DNA of 64,000 nt, taken from the NCBI GenBank assembly GCA_033961575.1, contig CM066732.1, positions 51,117,001 through 51,181,000 of the forward strand, read 5' to 3'. The notes under the pieces were generated by a model that was not told the DNA's origin, searched no databases, and worked only from the letters and a program-made list of their open reading frames with translations. The stretch is from Aselliscus stoliczkanus (taxonomy: Eukaryota; Chordata; Mammalia; Chiroptera; Hipposideridae). Positions 1 through 12,184 of the stretch are shown in pieces; position 1 is the first letter of the stretch, and every line of letters starts with the position of its first letter. Made by a program: the position numbers and the translations under genes.

Positions 1-409
1 ATAATTAAGAAAACAGAGATAAAACAGAAATTTCCAATATCAGCAATGGAAAAGGAATAGCACCACAAATCCTACAGATACTAAAAGAATAATAAGGGAA
101 TAAACAACTTTGTGCCAATAAACTCAACAAGGTAGAGAAAATTAAAACATTTCGTTAAAGACAAAACATACCGAAATGCGCACAAAATTACATAGAAAAT
201 GTCAGTAGCCTTTTACCCATTAAATAAATTAAATTAATTACCAAAAAACGTTTCCAGCAAGAAAACTACAGGCCATGACGATGTCAATGGTAAAATCTAT
301 TAAACACTTAGGGAAAAAATACTCCCAATCTTACACAAAATCTTGTAGAATACACAAGTAGGAGAAATATTTCCCAGCACATTTTCTGAGACGAAGATTA
401 ACGTTAATA
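1..409 (+). mobile_element. Old L1 ORF2 fragment
   Basis: The A-rich plus-strand sequence tracks the mid-ORF2 region of mammalian L1 as I remember it, including stretches like ATAATAAGGGAATAAACAAC and CCAGCAAGAAAACTACAGGC. It is riddled with stops. It begins outside the window and abuts the 5' end of the next L1 near 410. Confidence 0.7.
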
Positions 410-2500
410 TCAAAACCAGACAGGAGGAGTGACATCACCAAAAATGGTGGAGTAGGAAATTCCAAAATTCCATCCCTCGCTAAAGCAACAATTAAGCTGG
501 CCAAAACGGCCAAAATCAACTTTATCAGAACTCTGGAATCTAATCAAAAACTTTAAACAAGCAGAAAAATGCTTAATGAAGAAATAAGCTGCTGAATTTT
601 GGTATAAGAGCAGTGTGGCAGTTTCACTTACCCACCTACCCTTCCCCACTCACCATTTCACAGTAGCCATGGGGACACCAGCCCATCCTGGTGTGACTTT
701 CTGGCGACAGAAAGGGAAATGCAGACCTTGTTTCCAAAGATTTGTGGTTGTCTGTATTGGCCTATCCTGTGGCTCCCTGAAGAATCATCTCAGGGTCTTG
801 CCTTTGTTTTGCCTATCTCAAAATTTTCTCAGGGTGACATCTGTCAAAAGCATTAAAGGAAAATATACAACGCATACAGCCACCTACGGCAAGGGGTAAC
901 AATTAGGAAAGTGGCAGGCAAACCAAAAAGCCTGTGAAGGGAGAAGCTGGGGAAGGAGATATGTGGTGGAATAAGGGCTTTGAAAATGTCCTACATATAC
1001 TGAGGTGTCTAGAAGACCACTCACATGCCTAGGGCTGGATGCATGTGCATAAAGGACCTGTTAAGACTCTAGGCTTTTATTTCTGGCTGACATTTAGGAT
1101 CCATAAAGCAGGAACTAGTCTATGGCAGAGCTGTAAATGGCATGACTAAGCATTGAAGTGCCCCTAACACAAAGCCAATATGCAAATACAGGGAGAGGTT
1201 TGGAGTTGGGGGGTTGTTTTGTTTATTGTTTTGGGGGTTTTTTTTGTTTTTTTTACTTCAGGAATTTAAGGAAATTTCTGTCACATCACTATCTGATTAA
1301 CTAACTTACTAGAACTGAGATTTTTGTGACCACAAGAGGCAAAGAATGTAATCTTTATAAAAATAGTTTAGAAAAGTCACTAAATTAACAATTACAATCC
1401 ATAACAAGCAGCAGCCATAAACTCAGGAGAGAGAAAGAATCTAATTTCCAGAGTTATGCATTTTAATATTCAAAATGTCCAGGATCAACAACAACAACAA
1501 CAACAACAAATGCCTGCAAAGAAACAAGTATAGCTGGCTGATGAACAGGGGAAAAGTTTATAGAAACTCTCCCTGAGGAAGCACAGACATAGACTTACTA
1601 GATAAAGGCTTTACATCAGCTCTCTTAAATATACCCAAAGATCCAAAGGAAACCATGGACAAATAATTAAAGGAAACCAGGAGAAGAGTGTTTCAACACA
1701 CAGGACGGTATCAATAAAGAGATTTAAATTATTTTAAAATGAACCAAACAGAAATTCTTTAGCTGAAAAATACAATTAAATGGAAATATTCACTAGAGGG
1801 GTTCAACAGCATTTTGAGAAGCAGATGAAAGACTCAATGAATTTGAAGGTGGGTTGATGGAGAAGCAGAGAAGCTGAACACAAAAAGAATTAAAAAAATG
1901 AACAAAGAATGGAAGACCTGTGGGAAATCACCACACATAGTAACATATACACAATGAGAGTTTCAGAAGGAGAAGAAAAAGAGGCATGAAGAACATTTGA
2001 AGAAATAATGGCCTAAAACTTCCCAAAGTTGATGAAATGCATGAATTTACACATCCAAGAATTCTCAACAAACCCCAAGTAGGATTAACTCAAAAAGGTC
2101 CACCAAAATACATTATAATCAAACTGTCAAAAGGCAAAAAGAAAATCTTGAGAGCAGCAAGAGAGAAATGACTTGTCACATATAGGAGAACCTCAGTAAG
2201 ATTAACAGTAGATTTCTCAGAATCCGTGGAGGCCAGAAGGCAGTGGAATCTAAACTGCTATAGGAAAATATTGTCAGTGGAGAATTGGCATGTGGTAGAA
2301 CTACTCTTCAAAAACGAAGGAGAAATTAAGATAAACAAAAGGATCCTCAAAAAAAAAAAACACTGTTCTCCAAGAAAAATATTTCAAAAAGAAAGAAAAT
2401 GGTAATGGAATGCATAGCTAGTGGACCTGCCCTACAAGGAATACTAAAGGGAGTTCTTCAAGTTGAAATGAAAAAATATGAAACAATAACCTAAAGCTTT

Positions 2501-2930
2501 TTTTTTTTTTAAGATTTTTATTGGGGAATTGGGGGAGGGGAACAGCGTTGGGGAATCGGGGAAGGGGAACAGACAAGTTGCTGTCCTTTTATTCTTCAGT
2601 TTAGTTGTGGAGGATGTTACTTCACTGGCCCATGTTGGTATCATCATTGCGCTCTTCCTGGATGAGGCAGATCGGTCGCCGGTCTCTGGATGGTCACTCA
2701 CCATGGCTATTGGCAGCTCACGCTGGCTGCCGGCCACTCACTGTAGCCTATGGCAGCCCACTGCAGCAGGGGCTGCAGCCTACACTGTCGCCGGGGCTCG
2801 CACAGCCCAGCTCCAGGTGGAGCTGTTGTTAGCTGTAGAGGGCAGTGTCATTGGCCCTCATATGTGGGATCTGAACTGGGACTGCTGGCATCCCAAAACC
2901 AGCTCTTAACCAATGCACCACTTGGCCGGT
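2501..2930 (-). mobile_element. Full-length SINE-A (Rhin-1-like, tRNA-derived)
   Basis: In minus orientation the element begins with a degraded GGCCAAGTGGTGCA head (A box) and B box. It runs through the long body and ends CCAATAAAAATCTT plus poly(A), seen as poly(T) at 2501-2510. The target-site duplication CCTAAAGCTTT lies at 2490-2500 and 2931-2941. It inserted into the older L1. Confidence 0.92.
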
Positions 2931-5135
2931 CCTAAAGCTTTTTATATAAACAAAATTCATATTTATATGGATAAATAAAAGACACCAGTAAAAGTAACTA
3001 CATAGGGAAATATAAAGGCCTGTATTATTAGAAATTTGGTTTGTAGTTCCTCTTTTTTTCTTTCATATGTGATTTAAAATATAAATGCATAAAACAATAA
3101 TTACAAGTATATGTTAATGGGCATACAATGTACAAAGATGTAATTTCTGACAATAATAGTATACAGGAGGGAAATGATGGAATTCTACAGAAGCAGAGAT
3201 TTGTACACTGTAGAAGCTAAATTAGTATTTATTCAAGCTAGATCGTTATAAGTTTAAGATATTAATTGTAATCCCCAGGGTAACCACTAAGAAAATAACT
3301 AAAAATATGTATACAAAAAATGAAGTGAGAAGGGAATCAAAACAGTACACTAGAAAAACAAACACAAAGGAAGGCAATAAGAAGAAATTGAGGAACAAGA
3401 AAGAAATACAACATATACAAATCAAAAGGCAAGTTGATAGGAGAAAGTTCTGCCTTATCACTAATCACTATAATAGTAAATGAATTAAATTCTCCAATTA
3501 AAAGGAAGAGATTGGCATAGTCAATTAAGAAAATATGAATCAATTAGATGTTGTATACAAGAGATTTATTTTAGATCCAAAAAAACAAATAGATTAAAAG
3601 TAAAAGACTGGGAAAAGATTATCCATTCAAATAGTAACAAAAAGAGAACTGAAGTGACTAAACTAATATCAGACAAAATAGACTTTAAGGCTAAAACTGT
3701 TACAAGAGATAAAGAAGGACATTATATATTGGTAAAAGGGTCAATCCATCAAGAAGATAAAATAATTATAAACATAAACACACTTAACAACTGAGTCCCA
3801 AAATATGTGAAGCAAAACTTGAAAAAAATTGAAGGGAGAAATAGACAGTTCTGCAATTGTAGTTGGAAACTTCAATACCCAACTTTCAATAATGGATTGA
3901 ACAACTAGATAAAAGATCAATAAGTAAAAGGATTTGAACAACATTATAAACTAACTAAATCTAACCGATATATACAGAACACTCAGCAACAGCAGACTAT
4001 ATAGTCTTCTAATTACATGTGGAACATTCTCCAGGACAGACTATATTTTCAGCCACAAAACAAGTCTCAATAAGTTTTAAAAGATTAGAATCATACAAAA
4101 TATTTTATTTGACTACAAGGAATAAACTAGAAATCAATAACAAAGGAAAACTGAAAATTTCACAAATATCGAAATTAAACAATGCACTCTTAAATACGTA
4201 GTGGGTCAAAGAACATATCACAAGGGATATAAGAAAATACTTTAAGACAAACAAAAATAAAAACACATCATATAAAATCTTATGGGATGCAGCAAAAAAG
4301 CTCATGGGAAATTTATAGCTTTACATGCCCACATTAAAAAAAAAAATCACAACCTGATACATTAAGAAAATAGAAAAACAAGATCAAACTAAACCCAAAA
4401 AAAAGAAAATAACAAAGATTATAGTCAGATAAATACAATAGGGAATATAAAAGCAACAGAGTAGAAAATAAAAAATTTTAAAAAATTAGAAAAGCAACCA
4501 AAAGTTGATTCTTTGAAAAGATCAACAAACTTCTAGTTAAACTGACAGAGAAAAGAGAGAAGATACAAATAACTAAAAGCAGAAATGAAAATGGGGACAT
4601 TACCGCTGACCTAACAGAAATTTAAAATAAAAAACAATTAAAAGTAACTACTTATGGACAATTGCACACCAACAAATTAGATAACCTAGATGAAATGGAC
4701 AAATGCCTAAAACATAAAAGTTGCCTAAACTGACTCAAGAAGTAACAGAAATCTCAACAGACTTGTAAAAAATAAAGAGATTGAATCAGTAATCAAAATC
4801 TCCTGAGAAAGAAAAGTCAAAAACCATGGGCAAATTCTAGCAAACATTTAAAGAATTAACACCAATCCTTCTCAAACACTTCCAAAAATTTGAAGGAGTA
4901 ACACTTCTTAACTCATTTTAGGTGGTCAGCATTACCCTGATACCAAAGTCAGACAAAAACAACACAAGAAAAAAAAACTATAGACTAATATATATTATAA
5001 ATATAGGTGCAAAAGTCCTCAACAGAATACTAGCAAAACGAATTCAGCAGTATATTTAAAGGACTACACACCATGGTCACATGAAACTTATCCCAGTAAT
5101 TTAAGTGTTGTTCACCATTCAAAAATCAATAGATG

Positions 5136-5530
5136 AGGGCCAGCTGAGTGGCTCATTGGTTCGGATCCCACATATGAGGACCAGTGATGTAGCCCTCCTA
5201 CAGCTAACAACAGCTCCACCTGGAGCTGGGCTGTGCGAGTCCCAGCGATGGTGTAGGCTGCAGCCCCTGCTGCAGTGGGCTGCCATAGGCTACAGTGAGT
5301 GGCCAGCAGCCAGCGTGAGCTGCCAAGAGCCTCAGTGAGCGACCATCCAGAGGCCGGCGACCGATCTGCCTCATCCGGGAAGAGCACAATGACGATACCA
5401 ACATGGGCCAGTGAAGCAACGTCCTCCACAACTAGACTGAAGAACAAAGGACGGCAACTTGTCTGTTCCCCTTCCCTGATTCCCCAACGCTGTTCCCTTT
5501 CCCCAATTCCCCAATAAAATCCTTTTAAAA
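5136..5530 (+). mobile_element. Full-length SINE-A with a deletion in the tRNA-like head
   Basis: Plus orientation, starting AGGGCCAGCTGAGTGGC and ending CCAATAAAATCCTTTT plus A's. The 15-bp duplication AAAAATCAATAGATG at 5121-5135 and 5531-5545 flanks it exactly. The segment between the A box and the B box is missing (GGCTCATTGGTTCGGATCCC), so this copy is unlikely to be transcriptionally competent. Confidence 0.92.
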
Positions 5531-5817
5531 AAAAATCAATAGATGCAACATGCCACATTAATAGAATGAAAGAAAAGGAACACGCAGTCATCTCAATTGA
5601 TGCAGAAATGGTATTTAACATAATCCAAATAGGAAGACAAGAGGAATTCCTCAACATGATCAAGGACATTTATGAAAACCTCACAGCTGACATCCTAATC
5701 AATGGTGAAAGATGTAAAGCTTTCCCACTAAGGAATCAGACAAGGATTGTGCTCCCACTCCTCATATCCAGCACTAACATACTTCTCGCCAGGGCAATTA
5801 GGCAAGAAATTATATAA

Positions 5818-6560
5818 TTTACAATTAAATGAATTATATTAAAAACAAATATAACACTCAAAATGATCATCACTTATTTTACTATTATCTGTGCTTTTGA
5901 GGTTATTTACATCTATTGTATCTTTATGGTGAAAATGCCATATGCTTGAGTGCTACTGTGCATCTCTTCACAACTCCAGGTTGAGTGACATCACATGGTG
6001 GTAGCTGCCATGGGTCATGGTGGGGGTATTTACACCCTGGAAATCGGCACTCACTACAAAGCAGAGGTTGATTCATTGTTTTGCTGATTGTCGAGACTCA
6101 AGAAATTGATGAAGAAAATGTTAGTGATGCATGTTAAATTTAAAAGTATCCCATCTGTAGCTACCATATTGCTAGTAGCAATATACTGAGGAATTATTCT
6201 TCCAATATTTAAAAACTGTTACTTAATTCAGCAAGAAGTCACTCACATCACTGACAAATGAGTAACGTTTTGACATATTTTAGTTATTTTACTTTTGGGA
6301 ACTACACCCATTCGTCAATTGCAACTATAGGTTGTTTATGAATAGGAGAGTTTGGCAAGAAGCTACAAAAACATTCTGGGAGAATCAATTGACTATGTGG
6401 AATTTACACTAAGAAAGTACTGTATACTTCATTATTATTTGTAAATTGTATGCGGCATTCCTTATTACAAGCAAATCTCATACACACATGCACACACACA
6501 ATTTTTTCATCAAGCTGGTTTTTAGTATTTACTGGCACATTAATGATCTCACTTTAGCCC
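5818..6560. other. Intergenic DNA, no gene seen
   Basis: AT-rich sequence after the L1 break. Part of it (about 5930-6260) looks like an old interspersed repeat I cannot name. A short CA run lies near 6484-6500. Confidence 0.5.
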
Positions 6561-6659
6561 AGACTTTATCCATCACAATTTAAGAGCCACTCCACCAAAA
6601 CCACAATTCTTAGAACCATGGTATTGCAAGAAAGGATCTCAGAAATCAGATTAGCAGAT

Positions 6660-6760
6660 ATCTCTCCCATTCCCATTTTATAGCTGGGAAAACTGAGACT
6701 CTGAGAAGGGAAAGTCTCACCCAAAGTGCAGGACTGATTGGTGGCACGGCTGAAACACAT
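6660..6760 (-). repeat. MIR-like SINE fragment
   Basis: CATTTTATAGCTGGGAAAAC followed by TGAGACTCTGAGAAGGGAAA is the complement of the MIR core and 3' half. It is old and diverged. Confidence 0.7.
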
Positions 6761-7189
6761 TTGGCCCTGGTAGACAGGTCGGGGAGGTGCGGGGGCCTCT
6801 TTCCCTCCCAGCCCACTAGCTCCCAAGTACCAGCCAGGGGGGCTGGCACAGAGGGACACCCAACAAATTTTTCCAACAAAGCCAGAGAGAGTTTCACTGC
6901 ACATATTCAGTGTAGCAAGGAATAGCAAATTCTTTTCTTTGAATCTGATAAGACCCCTCTTCCAAACCCCCAACCAGAGACCTGGCCAGAAAATTGGTCT
7001 CCACTCTTCTGGGTTCACGCAAGAGCCCAGGAAGGTTCCTTGGGGCCCCACAAATGGGGCAGGGGCACCGTGCTGTCTTCCCCTCATCATGGTTTCCCTG
7101 TAGCTTCATTGTGAGTCCCTCTGGGTGTGGCACCACCCTTCAGTGAGCCACCATTCGCAGGCCACTGGGCAACCCAGATATGCTGGATG

Positions 7190-7720
7190 TCCCCAGAAAC
7201 ACATGCTCCTCTATGCACATGTCACATGCATCCTGACAGCCCCATTCACACTGACACAGGCACCCCAGAACCCTGCACACTAGACATACACACAGACATC
7301 CCAGACACACACCTTCGGACACAAGCTGACACACCTGGATCCATCGCAAATGTACTTATTGGTGTCACATACTCACACAATGACCCACACACATATTTCC
7401 TGAGGTTCCCATTCAAACAGATATGTGCACTCACAAACAAAGCCATGCACACACGGACTCATGCATATATTCTCCGCTGGACATCAGGGACACCCACTGT
7501 CACCCTCGGCCACCAGACTGGCACAGGCACTCCCACACCTGCAGACAGCTCTGAAAAGACTGGCATCTAGACCGCACAGGCACACACCAACGGACTCACA
7601 CCCAGCCTCCCACACAGATGCAGACGTGTTTGCACACGCAGACACCGGCTGGCGTTGCACACTTGCTGAAAAGCAGCGCGCTCTCCCACGCACGTGCACA
7701 CACAGACACCCAGGCGGCCG
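7190..7720. repeat. Degenerate CA-rich minisatellite-like tract
   Basis: About 500 bp of short, imperfect ACACA, CAGACAC and CACTCACA motifs without a fixed period. The bias yields Cys/Val-rich minus-strand and Thr/His-rich plus-strand frames that are not genes. Confidence 0.7.
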
Positions 7721-7894
7721 GCCCAGCGCGCTGTTCCCTGGCCCATGCTGCCACACAGTGGAGATGCAGCGTTCTCCCCAAGGCCCCCTCCTACCCTACC
7801 CAGCACAGCCTGGCCAGTCACGTGGAGGAAAAGACAAAATTATGACTGGGGCGAGAGAGGTGCATAGTGAGGAAGGGAAGGGGCAGAAGATGAA

Positions 7895-8170
7895 ATAATA
7901 ATACTGCTGGGTTTGTTCATTTCGGTGATAATTAGCGGTGCATTCACGCCGCCTCACCGGCCGCTCCCGGCTGATCCCGCGTGATGGATGCCTGGTGGTG
8001 CTGAATGCAAATTAGCATAATTTCATTACCGAGGGACCCGTGAAAAGGTTCAATTATAGAGCAATCTCATTAATACTAGGGCTTGTTAAACTAATAGAAA
8101 GAGACAGGCCCCGCAGCTCGAGAGGTAGATATGTGCTCGGAATTCAATTAATGCAGGAACCTCTGTACCT
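7895..8170. promoter_or_regulatory. Candidate conserved enhancer block 1
   Basis: Repeat-free, non-coding sequence dense in homeodomain and POU-type motifs: GATAATTAGC, ATGCAAATTAGCATAATTTC (octamer plus ATTAGC), CATTAATAC, CAATTAATGC. It sits between low-complexity and MIR sequence and has the texture of deeply conserved developmental enhancers. SALL1 is the likely regulated neighbour by synteny. Conservation was not measured. Confidence 0.5.
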
Positions 8171-8317
8171 GGGCCATGCCTTGCTCCCTAGGACTCACCC
8201 CAGTGCCCTGCAGACTTGGGCTCCCAGGAGGACAGGGCTCTGACCTCGGTGGCCCAGACCCCAATAAACAGACAACTGTCAGAGAAGCAGAGTATTCGGG
8301 CTGGGTCAGCCTTTCCT

Positions 8318-8420
8318 AACCATCTAGCCTGAGGTGACAGATGGGGAAACTGATGCCCACAGAGGGGAAATGACTTATCCACAGCCACAGGCACAAAAGC
8401 GGAAGCTTGGCATCCAGGAA
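8318..8420 (-). repeat. MIR-like SINE fragment
   Basis: GACAGATGGGGAAACTGATG then CCCACAGAGGGGAAATGACT match the antisense MIR core. Confidence 0.75.
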
Positions 8421-10068
8421 GACACTCCGGTTGGGGAAGGTGGTGCTCATCCCTATTTTAGGAGCTGGCCCATGACAGCTTCTCGGGAGCATCTCGCACT
8501 GTGACTCAGTTTCTCCATTATTGTGGAGGTCCAAGGGGCTACTCGGCATCCCTTCATTCCCCATAAATCTTATCAAAGCAAATGCACTACTGTCAGGCTT
8601 TCCCCAGCTGAGCAGCCACGTTAGCCCCCAGCTCCTTGAGACAGGGGTTCCGTGGGGAAAGCAGAACCCCAGCACCATTCCCGCCATCCCCGCTTCCATC
8701 CACCCCCTGCCCACCAACATACCCGGTCTAAAGACCAGAGAATCGGGAAGCCACAGTGCCCACCTGGGGAGGGGCCTTCTCTCCCCGCCCCTCCCCTCTA
8801 GGAATTGGATCAAGGGGCTAGTACATTCGCCTTTGGCATAAGAAGTTCCTCAGGGATGTCAGTCTCACCCCCTTATCGGACTTCAGCAAAAAGGGGTCAT
8901 GCTTGGCACTCAACCATGCCCACCTTCCCCAAAGAGCCCTGTGCAATGACTTCACGCCTCAGCCCTGGCACGGTATACACGCTGACTTGAGTCATATGAA
9001 TTTGCTGTATTTTTTATCACCTCTGTAATATTTGATTTTTTCTGCAATTGTAAGTAAAACAGTGCAAGGCCCAAAATACCCCCAAGCTGGAGAATGACTC
9101 ACACTGTATATTACTGAACACATAAAAATATGCAGTGACTCAGAAGGGCCCAGCAGAAGGCACACCGCCCCCCACCCCACCCCAAAGCCACCATTATTCA
9201 TATTTTAAAGGGAAGAGGTAGGGGGTTAAACTCAGACGGCATGCTCGGGCTGTGGCTGCTAACATTTCTCAAATGCCCAGTAGTCCTGAGTGGGTTTTGC
9301 TTCTGTCTTTTTCTTATGATATAATGAAGCCAGATAATTTCATAATAAGAGAAAGCCCCCTAGAGACCTTCATTTCTTTTTCAAAGTGCTGATGGGAAAG
9401 ATAGGGAGGCGACATCAGAGAGTCGGGCCGTGGGTCCCCAAGAAGCTGAATGTCATCATAAGGCAACAGGACTTCTGGCCAGGCTGACACCCCTGCCAAA
9501 TTTGCTGGTCCCTGCAGGCACGTGCTTGGATGTGAGGAGAGAAGGCTGGTGGAGCTGTGGGGAGCCAGGGCCTGGAGCAAGGAGGGTTCTGGGGTGGCAG
9601 GAGGGGCAGCCAGCACTACGGGATCAGGAGACAGAGGGGGCGACAGAGTCCTCAAAGCCAGAGAGGTAACCCCTCCGGAAGTGCTGAAAATTAATAATGG
9701 GAGGCTGGGGTGAGTGGCCTGGGCGTTGCGTGTGAGCAAAATCCTCATCCGTCATGAGGTCTAAAGCTGGTGAATCAGGAAATAGCGACAGGAAATGGTT
9801 GCACAACGATGCCACTTAAAGGTCAAAATGGTAAATGTTATATTAGGTACTCGTATATTCTACCAAAATTGATTTTGAAAATCCTGTGTGTCTATGTTTG
9901 TCCTTGTATTGTGGAAAGCTTAAAAGGATGCATTCTACATCATCAAGGATGGGATGGAAGATTGGGAGTGTGGGATGGAGGGCGGGCACTCACCTTTGAC
10001 TTTATATAGCTGTGTTGTTTGACCATCTTATACAGGGTAAGAGTTAAGTTTGCAATAACAATACAAAC
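8421..10068. other. Intergenic DNA, no gene seen
   Basis: Mixed unique sequence. The open frames here (for example 8813-8316 minus and 9748-9314 minus) have no recognisable domain and no supporting splice structure. The stretch near 8985-9150 is AT-rich and repeat-free. Confidence 0.5.
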
Positions 10069-10083
10069 AGGTGTGTATTTTTT

Positions 10084-10230
10084 GTTTGTTTGTTTTAGCT
10101 GAGCCATCCTGCCACCTGTTGGCAGCTCAGTGGCAGCTCAACTCAGGCTGGGCATCGAACTGCTGTTACTCAGAGCTTAGCTTGCACTCTTGAGTGAGCT
10201 CTTAACCAACTGAGCCACTCAACTGGCCCT
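10084..10230 (-). mobile_element. SINE-B (short tRNA-derived SINE)
   Basis: On the minus strand: AGTTGAGTGGCTCAGTTGGT (A box), a TCAAGAGTGCAAGCT stem, a TTCGATGCCC B box, then CCAACAGGTGGCAGGATGGC and a tail of mixed A and AAAC. The duplication AGGTGTGTATTTTT/AGGTATGTATTTTT flanks it at about 10069-10083 and 10231-10244. Confidence 0.9.
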
Positions 10231-10244
10231 AGGTATGTATTTTT

Positions 10245-10944
10245 AAATGACAACAGCAGCACTCACTTCAAAGAGACAATCTAAGGATTAGCAACCTAGC
10301 TAGGACTGGAATGGGGTTCTCACTCAAGGAACAGAAAACCCATCCCCTTCCTTTTCCCATCCTGAGAATCTCCCAGCGGTGCCGAGTGGACCATCAGAGG
10401 GGCTGACATTGGACTTGAAAGACTTAAAACCTATGCAGCTTCATATCCATCTCACTGTCCACAGCAGCCAATACTGAGAAAGTGTCTACCCCAGAGGCCC
10501 AGCTACATCTGGCGATTTCATCTGATCATGACCCTGAGAACCCCTCACCAACCCTGCAATTTAGCAGGAGTGTTCGGTCTTGAGCATTAGGAGGAAAACA
10601 TGACCCTTTCTTGGTGACCACATTATTAGGGGCAACAATTGCTGCCTTCCAGATCCTTCTCAAAGATCCAGAAAACCTCTGGAGAGCTCATTTCATCTGC
10701 CCTCCTGCTCCCAAGCCCATGTCCTCAAGCCAATGGATCTCCTTCACGTTTCCCCTTGAATGTGTCCTAGCACTTTTCACCTCCTGGAAGTCCTTCACAA
10801 TCGTTAGTCTCTCATGCTACTCCCAGAGAAAAGACTTCGCCTCTATAAATCAGAGAAGAAACTTTACAGATGCTCTTCCCCTCAGAATTAGAGCCTGCAC
10901 ACCACAGAGGAAGCAAGCAAATATGTACAGTCCAGCACTGTATT
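10245..10944. other. Intergenic DNA, no gene seen
   Basis: Unique-looking sequence with no recognisable exon. The plus frame 10611-10946 has no domain and runs into a repeat. Confidence 0.5.
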
Positions 10945-11345
10945 AGCCAGGGCTCTCCAGAGAAAAAGAACCAATGGGATTGGTATAAATATAGAAAGAG
11001 ATTTGTTGTGAGGGATTGGCTCACACAATTACGGAGACTGCAAGTCCAAATCTGCAGGGGGAGCCAGGAGGCTCGATATCCAGGACGGCCGATGGTGCAG
11101 GTGAAGTCCTCAGCCAGTCTGTGGGAGAGCTCCCCCTTCCTCGGGGGAGGGCCTGTCTTTTTTCTATTCAGGCCTTCAGCTGATTAGATGTGGCCCACCC
11201 ACATTACAGAGGGCAACCTGCTTTACTCTACCAATTAAAATGTTAATTTCATATGGAAACAGCCTTGCAGAAACACCCAGAATAATCTTTGGCCAACTAT
11301 CTGGGCACCCCATGGCCCAGTCAAGTCGACACATAAAATGAACCA
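10945..11345 (+). mobile_element. Old interspersed repeat, probably the 3' end of an L1M element
   Basis: Starts GTATTAGCCAGGGCTCTCCA and ends AAGTCGACACATAAAATGAA CCATGCA, a pattern I recognise as a common placental repeat. The exact family is uncertain. Confidence 0.6.
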
Positions 11346-11780
11346 TGCAATTAGGTAGGGTGTGGGTTGCCAGCTGTCCCCGCCCAGCAGTGATATTGAT
11401 CTATACGCAAATACAATCAGGCCTTGGCCCCAAATGCCATGCCCCCAACCACCACCTCTACCTCTGGGCCCATAAAGCCAAGAGCTGTCCCATGTCACAG
11501 GGTAAATGCCATTCTGGAGTGAGTTGAGCTTCCCCACACACACACACCCCTCCATCACACCATCCTAGGTGTAGCTTGCATCCCCAGTAAAGGCAGGCCT
11601 TTCCGACGTACCACACTGGCCACCCTCTGGGTGCCTGTTCCCACCAGTAGGCCTGTTTTCCATCCAAGTCTGTTTGTGGCCTGTGCAGGCCCCAAGCTCC
11701 CTTGGTGGCCACATGCCCGGTGGTAATGAGTGTGGGCTCCAGGGCAGGGACCAAGGATTTGGAGCCCAGCACTGTCACTT
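11346..11780. other. Intergenic DNA, no gene seen
   Basis: Unique sequence with overlapping chance frames on both strands. A short CA run is at about 11536-11550. Confidence 0.5.
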
Positions 11781-11950
11781 GCCTGCTTCATAATCCTGGG
11801 AAACTTACTTAACCTCTCTGTACCTCAGTTTCCTTATCTATAAATTGGAAATAATAATGGCATCCATGTCACAGAGTGTTTTGAAGTGAAACGATATTAC
11901 ACATGTATGATTCTATGGAACTTGCTAAATAATAAGACCTGAAAAATATT
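11780..11950 (+). repeat. MIR SINE
   Basis: CTTACTTAACCTCTCTGTAC followed by CTCAGTTTCCTTATCTATAA and GGAAATAATAATGGCATCC is the MIR sense strand. Confidence 0.85.
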
Positions 11951-12137
11951 TACTGAGTGAATTTCTATTGTTGTTATTTTTGAATTGGCCCTAACATCAC
12001 AAAATGGATTGGTAACTACTGACAGTTTTACATAACAAACCCAGCAGTCCACTACTCCATTGGTCTTTCTAACCACTCCAAAAATAAATATAGGTGATTT
12101 TCTTAAGTCTAAAGACCCCAAAGCTATAAAACAAAAA

Positions 12138-12180
12138 TAATTTTTACATCATCAAAAAAATTTTGATGATGTAAAAATTA
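12138..12180. repeat. Perfect inverted repeat, 20-bp arms, 3-bp loop
   Basis: The arm at 12138-12157 reads TAATTTTTACATCATCAAAA. Its exact reverse complement lies at 12161-12180, separated by AAA. It sits just left of an old L1 3' fragment. Confidence 0.95.
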
Positions 12181-12184
12181 AAAC

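Larger units (their letters stand above)
410..5817 (+). mobile_element. L1 element with 5' region and part of ORF2, 3' truncated, broken by two SINEs
   Basis: From about 410 the sequence follows an old L1 5' region (GGTGGAGTAGGAAATTCC at 445-462; GGGGACACCAGCCCATCCTG near 671). It continues through the ORF1-side region around 1540-2460, which includes GAAGAAATAATGGCC, and on to ORF2 from about 3460. ORF2 ends abruptly near 5817 in the reverse-transcriptase region. SINEs at 2501-2930 and 5136-5530 interrupt it. All frames are broken. A (CAA)n tract lies at about 1489-1509. Retaining the 5' end while losing the 3' end is the reverse of normal L1 truncation and suggests a later deletion. Confidence 0.75.

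Noticed and set aside
7127..7898. Cys/His/Thr-rich frames on both strands
   Set aside because: Product of the degenerate CA-rich tract.
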